Source of the DNA: Spirochaetota bacterium | GTDB lineage: Bacteria > Spirochaetota > Brachyspiria > Brachyspirales > JACRPF01 | Length of the DNA stretch: 64,000 nucleotides | Reading direction: 5' to 3' | Assembly (NCBI GenBank): GCA_016214035.1 | Contig: JACRPF010000014.1 | Coordinates: 124,001 to 188,000 of the forward strand | Shown here: positions 34,424-44,774 of the stretch, piece after piece | Numbering within the stretch: position 1 is the stretch's first letter | How the letters are laid out: each line of letters opens with the position of its first letter | Notes under the pieces: model-generated | What the model was told of the DNA's origin: nothing | Databases searched by the model: none | What the model saw: the letters and a program-made list of their open reading frames with translations, nothing else | Made by a program: the position numbers and the translations under genes

Positions 34424-35407
34424 TCAGGCGGTTGCAGTCTCGTTGATAACGCCCATTTTTGCGAATTTATTCAGACGGTCGTCCTTTAACTGCTGCGGCG
34501 AGAGTTTGCTCAGATCGGCGAGATGAGTGACTATTTCCTTTTTCAGGTTTGCAGCCGCGAGCGCGTGGTTGCGATGGGCGCCGCCGAGCGGTTCGGGAAC
34601 GATAACGTCGATGATGCCGAGTTTCAGCGCGTCGGGAGCGCCGTTCTTCAGCGCATTGGCGGCGCGTTCTTTTTTGCTGCTGTCCCGCCAGAGTATCGAT
34701 GCGCATGATTCGGGCGAAATAACCGAATAAATGGCGTATTGCATCATGAGCACGCGATTTGCAACCGCAATGCCGAGCGCGCCGCCGGAACCGCCCTCGC
34801 CGATGATGCAGGCGATGACCGGAACCGCGAGTTTCGACATTTCAAAAAGATTGCGTGCAATCGCTTCAGCCTGGCCGCGTTCTTCACCGCCCATCCCCGG
34901 ATAAGCGCCGGGCGTATCGACGAACGTGACTATCGGTTTGTTGAATTTCTCGGCCATTTTCATGAAGCGAAGCGCCTTCCGGTATGCTTCCGGGTTCGGC
35001 ATGCCGAAATTCCGTTTGATGTTCTCATCCATTGAGCGGCCTTTCTGATGGCCGATTACCACGACGCTTCTGCCTTCAAGCGTTGCTATGCCGCAGATAG
35101 TTGATCCGTCGTCGGCGAAATTTCTGTCACCGTGCATTTCGGTGAAATCGGAAAAAATATGCGACACATAATCAAGCGTAAGCGGCCGTTGAATATGGCG
35201 GGCCACCTGCGTGATCTGCCAATAATCAAGTTTACCGTAGATGTCTTTGAGCATCGCATTTGCTTCGTCTTCAAGTCTGGTGATCTTCGCCGTAAATTCC
35301 GCGTCGGGAGTATCACCGGCAATTTTTTTCAAGTCTTCGATCTTGCCGAAAATTTCGCCAACAGATGCTTCAAATTCCAGCAATGCTAATTTTTGTGTTG
35401 TGGCCAT
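34424..35407 (-). CDS. accA: acetyl-CoA carboxylase carboxyltransferase subunit alpha
   Basis: 327 residues. N-terminal helix bundle, then the crotonase-fold domain: RHIQRPLTLDYV, MHGDRNFADDGS, GHQKGR, FVDTPGAYPGMGGEERGQAEAIA, IGEGGSGGALGI. It carries out the transfer from carboxybiotin to acetyl-CoA together with AccD, which is not in this window. It starts 9 bases after the gyrB stop, an unusual pairing that suggests co-transcription. Confidence 0.96.
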   Translation of the reverse strand: MATTQKLALLEFEASVGEIFGKIEDLKKIAGDTPDAEFTAKITRLEDEANAMLKDIYGKLDYWQITQVARHIQRPLTLDYVSHIFSDFTEMHGDRNFADDGSTICGIATLEGRSVVVIGHQKGRSMDENIKRNFGMPNPEAYRKALRFMKMAEKFNKPIVTFVDTPGAYPGMGGEERGQAEAIARNLFEMSKLAVPVIACIIGEGGSGGALGIAVANRVLMMQYAIYSVISPESCASILWRDSSKKERAANALKNGAPDALKLGIIDVIVPEPLGGAHRNHALAAANLKKEIVTHLADLSKLSPQQLKDDRLNKFAKMGVINETATA

Positions 35408-35416
35408 GCATTTGTC

Positions 35417-37333
<1,917 letters not shown>

Positions 37334-37381
37334 TTACCGTTAGTGATGCCCGCGGGCTCAAAATCGTAAATTGTGCAAAGT

Positions 37382-37409
37382 ATTATAGCCTGATTTTCAA
37401 AAAAAACAA
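37382..37409 (-). promoter_or_regulatory. promoter of gyrB-accA
   Basis: On the minus strand TTGTTT (37404-37409), 16-base spacer, TATAAT (37382-37387). The leader to the ATG is about 55 bases. Confidence 0.6.
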
Positions 37410-37458
37410 CTGTCCGGAGAGGTTCTCGCGTGAGCGCGGAGGGGGGGGCACGCTTACC

Positions 37459-37576
37459 GTTCGGGAAGAAATGTCTTTCTGAGCACCGCAATAGGTCTCA
37501 GCTGTCCTTCCATGGACAGAATCGACGCACTCGCGCCATCTTATGCGGTGCGAGGGAAATACATTCTCCCCGAAAC
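37459..37576. repeat. dispersed element, copy 1, with imperfect terminal inverted repeats
   Basis: A 118-base non-coding element between gyrB and the cupin gene. The left end (37459-37488, GTTCGGGAAG...GCACCG) matches the reversed right end (37546-37576, read as GTTTCGGGGAG...GCACCG). Inside is the hairpin CTGTCCTTCCATGGACAG (37502-37519). The left end, the hairpin and their 42-43 base spacing recur in copy 2 near 59.5 kb. Short TIRs and no ORF fit a miniature mobile element or a REP-like structured repeat. Confidence 0.6.
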
Positions 37577-37590
37577 GAAGGGCGCGAAGA

Positions 37591-37908
37591 TCACTCACCC
37601 CTGATCATTACCAGCATCATCTTGAATTGTTCGACGGCATTTACCGCGTGCGGTATATTCGCCGGCATGATGATGTATTCACCGGGTTTCAGCGCATGCT
37701 GTTTACCGGCGATTGTGATCTCGCCGGTGCCGTCAAGATTATAGACCAGTGCGTCGAATGGTGCCGTGTGTTCCGACAGTTTCTGTCCCTTGTCAAAGGC
37801 GAACAGTGTCACCGTGCCGACCTTTTTATTGATGATTGTCTTGCTTACCACCGCGCCCGGGGCGTATGCCACCGAGGCTCCGGCGTTGATAGCTTCTTGT
37901 GTATCCAT
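37591..37908 (-). CDS. small cupin-domain protein
   Basis: 105 residues, one cupin barrel. First motif GQKLSEHTAPFDALVYNLDG, second motif LKPGEYIIMPANIPHAVNAVEQF. The His in SEHTAP and the Glu/His pair suggest a single metal site. AAAGGAG precedes the ATG. It is similar to small cupins found beside redox and regulatory genes; the role is unknown. It lies 198 bases downstream of the ferredoxin gene on the same strand. Confidence 0.85.
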   Translation of the reverse strand: MDTQEAINAGASVAYAPGAVVSKTIINKKVGTVTLFAFDKGQKLSEHTAPFDALVYNLDGTGEITIAGKQHALKPGEYIIMPANIPHAVNAVEQFKMMLVMIRGE

Positions 37909-38106
37909 GATAGTCTCCTTTTTTAGGTCTGTTGTTTTGTAATAACTTTAACTATTTGTGCATTGTAATTATTGTTGTCGCTTTCGCGATGCATCCGGCA
38001 TCGCTTGCGCTCACTTGAAGCGGGCAATATCTATTTTTCAGTATTGTCGCACCTCGTGTGTGATCTGATTGCCGCTTTCGGTGCCTTGTCGCATAGTAAT
38101 CCCGCT

Positions 38107-38949
38107 TCACCCCACCCACTCCTCATTCAGCACTTCGCCCTGCAGGCTTATCGTGATGGCTTTTACCGGGATTTTGCGCTTTGCCTTGTCCCGCGCCTGT
38201 TGTGCCAGATGCAGTAACCCGCCGCAGCAGGGAACCTGCATTATCATCACGGTCAGCGTATTTATTTTCGCTTCATCGATCATGGCGATGAGCTTTTCGG
38301 TATATGTCTCCTGGCCGTCGTCGAGTTTAGGACAGGCGATGGCGAGACTTTTTCCTTTGAGAAAGTCCTTGTGGAAATCGCCTACCGAGAAGGCCACACA
38401 GTCGGCTGCAAGGAGTACGTCTTTGCCCTGAAAATACGGCGCCATCGGTGATACGAGATGCAGCTGTACCGGCCATTGCCGAAGCTGCGATGCCCGCTGT
38501 CCTTCTTCTGTACCGGCGGTTGTATCGCCGAACTCCATTACTTTCGATCCCGGGCAGCCCGCGTGATGTGATGCGTGTTCCATTGTCTTTTCCTCCGTTA
38601 AAGGGTTATTTATATTGTTTTCTTTCAAATACTGAATCGCTTCGTTGAGATAACCGGTCTCTCCGTGGTCGCGTAGATGCGCAAGGTGTGCCTTAATCGT
38701 GTTCGTTCCGGCCTTGACGATAGACGGCATCACTTTTCGCTCGTCATACGGTTCCGCCTCCCGTTTCTCCACCGTTATGGCGCCTTCGGGGCAATGACCG
38801 AGACAGGCGCCGAGTCCGTCACACATGAGGTCGCTGACAAGACGTGCCTTGCCGTCAATCATCTGAATAGCGCCTTCGGGGCAGTTTGGTATGCACAGAC
38901 TGCATCCAGTGCACTTGCCCTCATCGATTTTGATGATGCTTCGTACCAT
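38107..38949 (-). CDS. two-cluster 4Fe-4S ferredoxin-domain protein
   Basis: 280 residues. Residues 1-60 hold two ferredoxin motifs, CTGCSLCIPNCPEGAI and CDGLGACLGHCPEGAI. The rest is a separate domain with further Cys and His groups (HASHHAGCPGSK near residue 130, ADCVAFSVGDFHKDFLKG, and VPCCGGLLHLAQQ near the end) that could bind a metal or another cluster. Such proteins are common in anaerobes, but the reaction is unknown. It lies 9 bases downstream of the TetR gene, whose operator is visible, so expression is probably ligand- or redox-controlled. Confidence 0.82.
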   Translation of the reverse strand: MVRSIIKIDEGKCTGCSLCIPNCPEGAIQMIDGKARLVSDLMCDGLGACLGHCPEGAITVEKREAEPYDERKVMPSIVKAGTNTIKAHLAHLRDHGETGYLNEAIQYLKENNINNPLTEEKTMEHASHHAGCPGSKVMEFGDTTAGTEEGQRASQLRQWPVQLHLVSPMAPYFQGKDVLLAADCVAFSVGDFHKDFLKGKSLAIACPKLDDGQETYTEKLIAMIDEAKINTLTVMIMQVPCCGGLLHLAQQARDKAKRKIPVKAITISLQGEVLNEEWVG

Positions 38950-38958
38950 TGAAAACTC

Positions 38959-39546
38959 CTATTTTTTATTTGCCGTAAGCAACGGCTTAATTGTTTCAAA
39001 TAATGCGCGTGTTTTTTTCACAAGATCAAAGTCATTACCGCTGTACATCCAGCGTGTGAGCAGAAGCCTGAACGCACCCATGATGATCATGAACATGTCG
39101 TCGGGGTCTTCCATGACAATCTCACGTGCGGATTGTCCCTGTCGTATGATGCCCACAACTGCCTGTTTATGGGCGTCCATGCCTTCGAGCACGGTCCTGA
39201 AGAGCTTTTTATTGCCCCGCAGCATCGTCTCCGGGAACATGACCGTCACAAAAGAAGGGTTTGCGCTGAAATACTCGGCCCGGTCGATAAGGAACCGGCC
39301 GATACGTTCCAGTGAGCTGCAGATTCCGTTATCGTTGATCTTTTTCAAAGCATCCAGTGAACCATCGCGAAAGAGGTCCACGATAGCGGCAAGAATATCG
39401 TTTTTGCCCGGGAAATGCTTATACAGAGCGGCATCGGAAATGCGCAGGCGTTTCCCGATTGCTTTTACGGTGAGCGTCTCAATTCCGTTTTCAGCAATCA
39501 CGGCAAGCGCCGCATCGGTTATCGATCGCTGTCGCGCGGTCAGCAT
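38959..39546 (-). CDS. TetR/AcrR family transcriptional regulator
   Basis: 195 residues. The N-terminal HTH reads RQRSITDAALAVIAENGIETLTVKAIGKRLRISDAALYKHFPGK (key block SDAALYKHF). The C-terminal ~140 residues form the helical ligand domain. AAGGAG lies 10 bases before the ATG. The operator palindrome at 39566-39583 indicates autorepression together with the ferredoxin gene directly downstream. Confidence 0.93.
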   Translation of the reverse strand: MLTARQRSITDAALAVIAENGIETLTVKAIGKRLRISDAALYKHFPGKNDILAAIVDLFRDGSLDALKKINDNGICSSLERIGRFLIDRAEYFSANPSFVTVMFPETMLRGNKKLFRTVLEGMDAHKQAVVGIIRQGQSAREIVMEDPDDMFMIIMGAFRLLLTRWMYSGNDFDLVKKTRALFETIKPLLTANKK

Positions 39547-39565
39547 GATGTTACTGCTCCTTGGA

Positions 39566-39583
39566 GGTTAGCGTTCACTAACC
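39566..39583. promoter_or_regulatory. TetR-type operator palindrome
   Basis: GGTTAGCGTTCACTAACC has perfect 6-base arms (GGTTAG/CTAACC) and, read on the minus strand as GTTAGTGAACGCTAAC, matches the operator type of many TetR regulators. It lies directly downstream of the -10 box of the tetR promoter, where bound repressor would block initiation. Confidence 0.72.
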
Positions 39584-39585
39584 AT

Positions 39586-39613
39586 ATTTTAATAATCTTT
39601 TTACAGGAGTCAA
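39586..39613 (-). promoter_or_regulatory. promoter of tetR-ferredoxin operon
   Basis: On the minus strand TTGACT (39608-39613), 16-base spacer, TAAAAT (39586-39591). The palindromic operator begins two bases after the -10 box. Confidence 0.6.
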
Positions 39614-39636
39614 GCGCGGATTTTATTTTTCTTGTA

Positions 39637-39665
39637 TTTACATCATGCCAAAAATGATGTAGTAT
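39637..39665 (+). promoter_or_regulatory. promoter with palindrome in its spacer
   Basis: TTTACA (39637-39642), 17-base spacer, TAGTAT (39660-39665), ahead of the LiaF-like gene. The perfect 7-base inverted repeat ACATCAT-N7-ATGATGT (39640-39660) fills the spacer, so a dimeric regulator could bind between the -35 and -10 boxes. Confidence 0.5.
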
Positions 39666-39691
39666 AGGGTTATCATATTAAGGAGTTTTGT

Positions 39692-40249
39692 ATGTGCAAG
39701 ATATTCCCTCCGTCATTGTTTTTCGGGATGCTGCTCATCGTCGGCGGTATTCTCGTCATCATCAAGAATTTTACCCATATCCGCATTCCGATCTTCAGCG
39801 TCCTGTTCGCGCTGTTCCTCATCTGGCTCGGCGTGTGCCTGCTGGTCAAGCCGAAGGATTCTGTCTTCGCACGAACGATAACCGCCGACCGTGTTTCGGC
39901 GACGCTTCATAATGAGCGCATCGACATGAACGGCAAGGATATTACCAACAAAGCATACGATGTTTCTTTCGGGCAGCTCATCGTGGATATGAAAAATGCC
40001 ACCGTCGCCAAAGGTTCAACCGCGGTGACCATGTCGGTAAGCTTCGGAAATCTCGAAGTGTATATCGACAAAGCAAAGCCGCTGAAGATTACCGGATCGG
40101 TATCGTTCGGCAATCTCGATATATTTGAGAAACAGACTTCAGGTCTCGACGGAAGCATAGTCTATGAGACGCCGTCGTACAAGGACGCAAAGAACAAAAT
40201 CGAAATGCGTGTTGATTGTTCGTTCGGGAATGTCCGCATCCGCGAATAG
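39692..40249 (+). CDS. LiaF-like membrane protein
   Basis: 185 residues. Two membrane helices (about 8-28 and 36-53) are followed by a beta-helical domain with repeated strands: YDVSFGQLIVDMKNATV, MSVSFGNLEVYID, GSVSFGNLDIFEK and VDCSFGNVRIRE. This S-F-G-N-L repeat is the hallmark of the LiaF/DUF2154 cell-envelope-stress domain. AAGGAG precedes the ATG. Its promoter carries a palindrome, in line with stress control. Confidence 0.82.
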   Translation: MCKIFPPSLFFGMLLIVGGILVIIKNFTHIRIPIFSVLFALFLIWLGVCLLVKPKDSVFARTITADRVSATLHNERIDMNGKDITNKAYDVSFGQLIVDMKNATVAKGSTAVTMSVSFGNLEVYIDKAKPLKITGSVSFGNLDIFEKQTSGLDGSIVYETPSYKDAKNKIEMRVDCSFGNVRIRE

Positions 40250-40261
40250 TACGATTACGTA

Positions 40262-42094
40262 ATGAATGAACGTCTCCTTGATGCGCTTGCGTCACGTATT
40301 GTAGTTGCCGATGGTGCGCTGGGGACTGAGCTCTATGCAAAAGGCATTGCTCCCGATGTTTCCTATGATGCGCTGAATCTGGATAATCCCGGGATCATCG
40401 CGTCGATTCATGCGAGCTACATTGATGCCGGCGCGGAACTCATTGAGACAAATACCTTTGGCGCGAACCGTAATAAGCTTGCACATTTCGGACTGTCCGG
40501 CAAAGTATATGAAATCAACCTCGCCGGTGCGGCAATTGCAAAACGATGCGCCGGCGACAGCGCGTGGGTTGCCGGATCTATCGGGCCTATCGGCAGAACT
40601 GATGAAGAGTTATCGGATGAGGAAAAGGCTTCCCTGTTTGCAGAACATGCGTCCGGCCTCATCGACGGCGGCGCGGATGCCATCATTCTTGAGACATTCG
40701 ATTCACTTTCAGATTTACTGATTGCAATCAGTACCATTTCAAAAAAAACATCGATACCGATAATAGCACAGCTTCTGTTCACCGCCGGCGGACGGACTGC
40801 GTGCGGCATAGAGCCGGTGATAGCATTCCTGAAACTGAGGGATGCCGGAGCGGCTGTCGCGGGTGCGAATTGCGGCACGGGCCCGAAAGGGCTGCTGCTT
40901 GTCATGGAGAAAGCGGGCCTTCGCACCGGCGGATTTCTGTCGGCATTTCCCAATGCGGGCTTTCCCGAGAGAACCGGCGACAGAATGCTCTATGTTCCCA
41001 AAGCGGATTATATCGCTTCAGTGGCCAGACAGCTTGCAGCCAGCGGCGTGAATATTATCGGCGGCTGCTGCGGGACCACACCCAATGATATACGTGCAAT
41101 TGCACACGCGCTGCGCGGGATGTCGCCAGTGGCGCATTCGCCGATATCATTAGCGGATGCGATGGCGGAAGAACGCACACGCGCACTTGCGAAATATCAG
41201 ATATCATCCGGATATCTGCTCACGCGTCTTAAAGAAAAAAAAGTGATCAGTGTCGAGCTTGATCCCCCCAAAGGCCTTAATTATGAACCGGTCATCGACG
41301 GAGCCAAAGCGCTGAAAGAGGCCGGTGCCGACGTAATCAGTGTTGCCGAAAATCCGCTTGCCATCGTCCGTATGTCGAACATATCGCTTGCCTCGTTGAT
41401 ACAGCGTGAGGCGGATATTGAGACTATCGTTCATATCACCGGACGCGACCGCAATGCCATCGGCATGCAGTCGATGCTCATGGGGCTTGCGGTGGACGGG
41501 ATAAAGAACATCCTTGCTGTCACCGGAGATCCGCCGGCGGCGCATAACACCAAAGGCACCGGCGTTTTTGAACTGCGCTCGTATGATCTCATTTCGCTCA
41601 TCGCCAAGATGAATGCCGGCATGAACTGGTATGGCGAGGACATAAAAAAGCGTACCGCATTTTCTATCGGCGCCGCGTTCAATCCGAACACGCCGGATAT
41701 CGCGGTTCAGATTGAACGCATGAAAAAAAAGATTGATGCCGGCACGCAGTATTTTCAGACACAGCCGGTGTTCAGTAACGAGCGCATCGACACGATATTG
41801 GAATTGACACAGGGGATGAAAATCCCGATAATGCTCGGTATATTGCCGCTGGTAAGCTCAAAGAACGCCGAATTCCTGCATAACGAATTTCCGGGAATAA
41901 GCATCCCCGATGACATTCGCGAACGGATGCGGAAGGCCGGCGAAAACGGCATTGCCGAAGGTAGTGCAATAGCGTTTGAGCTCATCGCGCATGCATATAA
42001 TCACGTTGCCGGAATTTACATAATGCCGCCGTTCAATAAACACGCTGTTGCCGTTGAACTGATCAGGCGCATACGTGATTTGCCCCGTTCATGA
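40262..42094 (+). CDS. yitJ: fused homocysteine S-methyltransferase / methylene-THF reductase (YitJ-like)
   Basis: 610 residues. Residues 1-285 are the Zn-dependent S-methyltransferase: VADGALGTELYAKG, ETNTFGANR, and the zinc Cys pair in NIIGGCCGTTPNDI, with the third Cys in AGANCGTG. Residues 310-610 are a MetF-type FAD reductase: KVISVELDPPKG, HITGRDRN, LAVTGDPP, and QTQPVFSNERI. The enzyme would reduce methylene-THF and may pass methyl groups towards methionine. A TACGAT box ends 6 bases before the ATG and no ribosome-binding site is seen. The stop overlaps the DUF2161 start by four bases. Confidence 0.93.
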   Translation: MNERLLDALASRIVVADGALGTELYAKGIAPDVSYDALNLDNPGIIASIHASYIDAGAELIETNTFGANRNKLAHFGLSGKVYEINLAGAAIAKRCAGDSAWVAGSIGPIGRTDEELSDEEKASLFAEHASGLIDGGADAIILETFDSLSDLLIAISTISKKTSIPIIAQLLFTAGGRTACGIEPVIAFLKLRDAGAAVAGANCGTGPKGLLLVMEKAGLRTGGFLSAFPNAGFPERTGDRMLYVPKADYIASVARQLAASGVNIIGGCCGTTPNDIRAIAHALRGMSPVAHSPISLADAMAEERTRALAKYQISSGYLLTRLKEKKVISVELDPPKGLNYEPVIDGAKALKEAGADVISVAENPLAIVRMSNISLASLIQREADIETIVHITGRDRNAIGMQSMLMGLAVDGIKNILAVTGDPPAAHNTKGTGVFELRSYDLISLIAKMNAGMNWYGEDIKKRTAFSIGAAFNPNTPDIAVQIERMKKKIDAGTQYFQTQPVFSNERIDTILELTQGMKIPIMLGILPLVSSKNAEFLHNEFPGISIPDDIRERMRKAGENGIAEGSAIAFELIAHAYNHVAGIYIMPPFNKHAVAVELIRRIRDLPRS

Positions 42095-42771
42095 AAGAAA
42101 CCGAGCTTTATCGGCCCATTGCCGACTACCTTGCAGCAAACGGATACACCGTCCGGGCGGAAGTGAAAGGGTGTGATATAACCGCTGTCAAGGGAGACGA
42201 TCTTATCATCGTCGAGATGAAAACAAAGTTTTCGCTTGAACTGATGCTTCAGGCCGTTGACCGCCAGCGGATATCATCGTCGGTATATGTGGCGATTCCG
42301 CTGTCTGCAGTTTCGCAGCGCGGTAAAAAATGGCGGACAATTGTACGGCTGTTAAAGCGCCTGGAAGTGGGTCTCATCTTTGTGTCCATAGAGACCGGTA
42401 TGGTGCAGACGGCGATTCATCCGGTGCCGTTCAAGCGTATGAAAGATCATAGGCGAACACGGGCTATCCTCACCGAGATGAGCGGCAGAAGCGCCGATAT
42501 GAATGTCGGCGGAAGCACGCGGGTGAAACTGGTGACCGCATACCGTGAGCAGGCGATACACGTTGCGTGGCTTCTTTCTCAGGCCGATGCCGCGGCGCCT
42601 GCGGAATTATGCGTGAAAGGTGCTGTTAAAAAATGCGGTTCAATACTCTACATGAATTACTACGGCTGGTTCGATCGCGTCGGGGTGGGGAAGTACCGGC
42701 TTTCCACCAAAGGGAAAAAGGCATTGAAAGAATATCCGGCATTGATAAAACGTCTGCAAAAGAAGCGTTGA
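42091..42771 (+). CDS. DUF2161, PD-(D/E)XK nuclease-like protein
   Basis: 226 residues. The N-terminal half has a PD-(D/E)XK core: GYTVRAEVKGCDITAV (Asp), DDLIIVEMKTKFS (E-x-K) and LMLQAVDRQRISSSVYVAIPL. The C-terminal ~90 residues look like a winged helix (AIHVAWLLSQADAAAPAELCVKG, YRLSTKGKKAL). The family is described as a putative nuclease fold of unknown function. The 4-base overlap with the methionine enzyme gene means co-translation, but no functional link is evident. Confidence 0.85.
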   Translation: MKETELYRPIADYLAANGYTVRAEVKGCDITAVKGDDLIIVEMKTKFSLELMLQAVDRQRISSSVYVAIPLSAVSQRGKKWRTIVRLLKRLEVGLIFVSIETGMVQTAIHPVPFKRMKDHRRTRAILTEMSGRSADMNVGGSTRVKLVTAYREQAIHVAWLLSQADAAAPAELCVKGAVKKCGSILYMNYYGWFDRVGVGKYRLSTKGKKALKEYPALIKRLQKKR

Positions 42772-42787
42772 CGCTCATCATACTCTC

Positions 42788-42804
42788 CCGTTTTGTGCAA
42801 ACGG
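42788..42804. terminator. weak stem-loop after the DUF2161 gene
   Basis: CCGTTT-TGTGC-AAACGG forms a 6-bp stem with a 5-base loop, 16 bases after the stop codon. It is followed by pyrimidine-rich sequence but no clean T run, so a terminator is only possible. Confidence 0.3.
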
Positions 42805-42878
42805 ATGACCGCTTTCTTCATTCTGTCTAGGGCCCGATATCATTACTATACCTCCATACTAATCCCGGAGGCATTGTT

Positions 42879-43841
42879 ATGCGTGCTGCGATGTTATCAA
42901 ACAATGGATTTACCATGACCGATATTGAAAAAGTAAAACCCGCTGACGGTGAGGTGTTGGTACGCTCACTTGGCAACGGCATCTGCGAGGGCGATGTATT
43001 CAAGTATCGCGAGGCTCTTGCCGGTGCTCCGGTGGACACCACCGTACCGCTCGGTCATGAGGGTTCGGGAATCATCGAGGCAGTCGGTCACGGCGTCAGC
43101 GGATATAAGCCGGGCGACCGTGTGACGGCACTCGGCGGAGCTTATGCGGATTATTTTGCCTGTCCCGCATCAGCACTTGTAAAACTGGAAACGATTGACC
43201 CGGTAATGGCGCTCGGGGAGCCGCTCGCGTGCTGTGTGCATGCAGCATCCCGCTTCGGCATATCCTATGGCGACAGGGTTGCCGTCATCGGTTCGGGATT
43301 CATGGGGCTTATGTGTCTGCAGCTCGCTCAACTTCGCGGCGCAGGTTATACGGCTGCATTCGATGTTATCCCGTGGAGACTGTCCGCGGCGAAGGAATTC
43401 GGCGCCGATGATGCGTTCAATTCAAATGACTTTAAACCCACGGACACATTCAATGCAGACTCCGTTGCACGTGAACTCGGCGAGTTCGATGTTGTCATCG
43501 AAGCCACCGGCGTTCCCGGCGCGGTGACGCTTGCCACCGACCTTGTAAAGCAGCACGGTACGCTTGTGCTTGTGGGATACCATCAGTCAAACGACGGCAT
43601 GCGTTCGGTGAATATGAAGACATGGAATTTCAAGGCGATAACCGTGGTGAACGGCCACGTGCGCCGCAGCGACGAGAAATACACGGCAATGGCGCAGGCG
43701 ATGAAGCTGCTTGCGGCAAAGCGGATACGTCTTGACGGTCTGATCACGAATTATCCGTTTGAAAGTGTATCGTCAGCATTCACCGATCTTGTCAACCGCA
43801 AGGAAGGATTGTTTAAGGCGAATCTTGTATTTCAAAAATAG
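42879..43841 (+). CDS. medium-chain zinc-type alcohol dehydrogenase-like oxidoreductase
   Basis: 320 residues. The catalytic domain shows NGICEGDVFKYRE (Cys zinc ligand position) and PLGHEGSGIIEAVGHGVSGYKPGDRV (GHE). The four-Cys structural zinc lobe is missing. The Rossmann domain has VAVIGSGFMGLMCLQLAQLRGA for NAD(P). Members oxidise polyols, sugars or threonine. GGAGG precedes the ATG. It faces the AraC gene tail to tail. Confidence 0.86.
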   Translation: MRAAMLSNNGFTMTDIEKVKPADGEVLVRSLGNGICEGDVFKYREALAGAPVDTTVPLGHEGSGIIEAVGHGVSGYKPGDRVTALGGAYADYFACPASALVKLETIDPVMALGEPLACCVHAASRFGISYGDRVAVIGSGFMGLMCLQLAQLRGAGYTAAFDVIPWRLSAAKEFGADDAFNSNDFKPTDTFNADSVARELGEFDVVIEATGVPGAVTLATDLVKQHGTLVLVGYHQSNDGMRSVNMKTWNFKAITVVNGHVRRSDEKYTAMAQAMKLLAAKRIRLDGLITNYPFESVSSAFTDLVNRKEGLFKANLVFQK

Positions 43842-43893
43842 CGCGGACCGATATCGCCTGGCCGAATAATTGATATTGGCATACGTGAAATAG

Positions 43894-43922
43894 CCGGCGC
43901 GGTTGACCGGTGTGAGCGCCGG
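43894..43922. terminator. bidirectional stem-loop between convergent genes
   Basis: CCGGCGC (43894-43900) and GCGCCGG (43916-43922) pair perfectly around a 15-base loop, between the stops of the dehydrogenase and AraC genes. A competing stem GACCGG/CCGGTC lies inside. There is no T run, so any terminator would be of a non-classical kind. Confidence 0.4.
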
Positions 43923-43923
43923 T

Positions 43924-44697
43924 CTATAGGCGGAATTCCTTGTGTGCTGATGCTTTTCCCGGCAGAGATACGATCCTGTCCCTGTATTCGCGGGGTGAAA
44001 TACCCTCGACCTTTTTGAATATCCTGCTGAAGTAGTATTCATTTTCGAAGCCGCAGCGAAGCGCCGCATCACGTATCCTGATGCCGGTCTGCTCAAGCAT
44101 GAGTTTCGCATTCTCAATTCGCTTGGTGATGAGATACTGCAAAGGACTTACGCCGTGGTGTTTACGGAACGCATGGCGCAGATAATCGCGGCTCAGCATC
44201 AGATTGTCTGACAGGAGCGCAATGCTGATATTCTCGCTGAAATGCGAATCAATGTATTCTTTTGCCTTGTCTGCCGGGGAATGCTCGTCTTCGAGCGGCA
44301 TACCCTCGAGCCTTTTGATGCCGATGATGATCTCCGATGATTTATGTTCTATCATGGATTTGAAATACGGACGTTGTTCCTTCAGTTCGTATTCGATCTC
44401 GAAAAACTGCGCGCGAATCATATCGGTTCCGGCATGGACGCCGTCACGAAGCGTATCAATCTCCCATCCTTTTACACCGAGACAGAAATGGCGGGAGGCC
44501 TTCTCGTTATAGGCGATATGTTTTAATCCCGGGCGATGCACGAGTACATCACCGTCGGCATAGGGGATTTTGTTTCCGTCGATGATAACGTAACCGCCGG
44601 AACCGTCCGCGAAAACGATCTCACAGTGCCCATGAGCATGCTCGTCGGATGAGTGACGTGCAGGCAGTGTCTCGATGAAGAACGCTGAAAACAGCAT
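43924..44697 (-). CDS. AraC family regulator
   Basis: 257 residues. Cupin half: SDEHAHGHCEIVFADGSGGYVIIDGNKIPYADGDVLVHRPGLKH (key pattern H-x-H-x-E then G-D-V). DNA-binding half: LSDNLMLSRDYLRHAFRKHHGVSPLQYL and IRDAALRCGFENEYYFSRIFKKVEGISPREYR. GGAG precedes the start. Its target is unknown; the convergent dehydrogenase gene is a candidate. Confidence 0.92.
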   Translation of the reverse strand: MLFSAFFIETLPARHSSDEHAHGHCEIVFADGSGGYVIIDGNKIPYADGDVLVHRPGLKHIAYNEKASRHFCLGVKGWEIDTLRDGVHAGTDMIRAQFFEIEYELKEQRPYFKSMIEHKSSEIIIGIKRLEGMPLEDEHSPADKAKEYIDSHFSENISIALLSDNLMLSRDYLRHAFRKHHGVSPLQYLITKRIENAKLMLEQTGIRIRDAALRCGFENEYYFSRIFKKVEGISPREYRDRIVSLPGKASAHKEFRL

Positions 44698-44774
44698 GGG
44701 CCGATACTCCGGATCGCATGAATGATAATAAGCACTATCAGTATAGCGAAAGGGGAGAAAATGTCAAAATCAGC

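Noticed and set aside
37383-37598. 71-codon open frame through repeat copy 1
   Set aside because: Not conserved with copy 2 as protein; the shared signal is at the nucleotide level.
37909-38106. Possible small gene or RNA between the cupin and ferredoxin genes
   Set aside because: No ORF with a ribosome-binding site, no convincing stem-loop and no repeat match were seen in these 198 bases.
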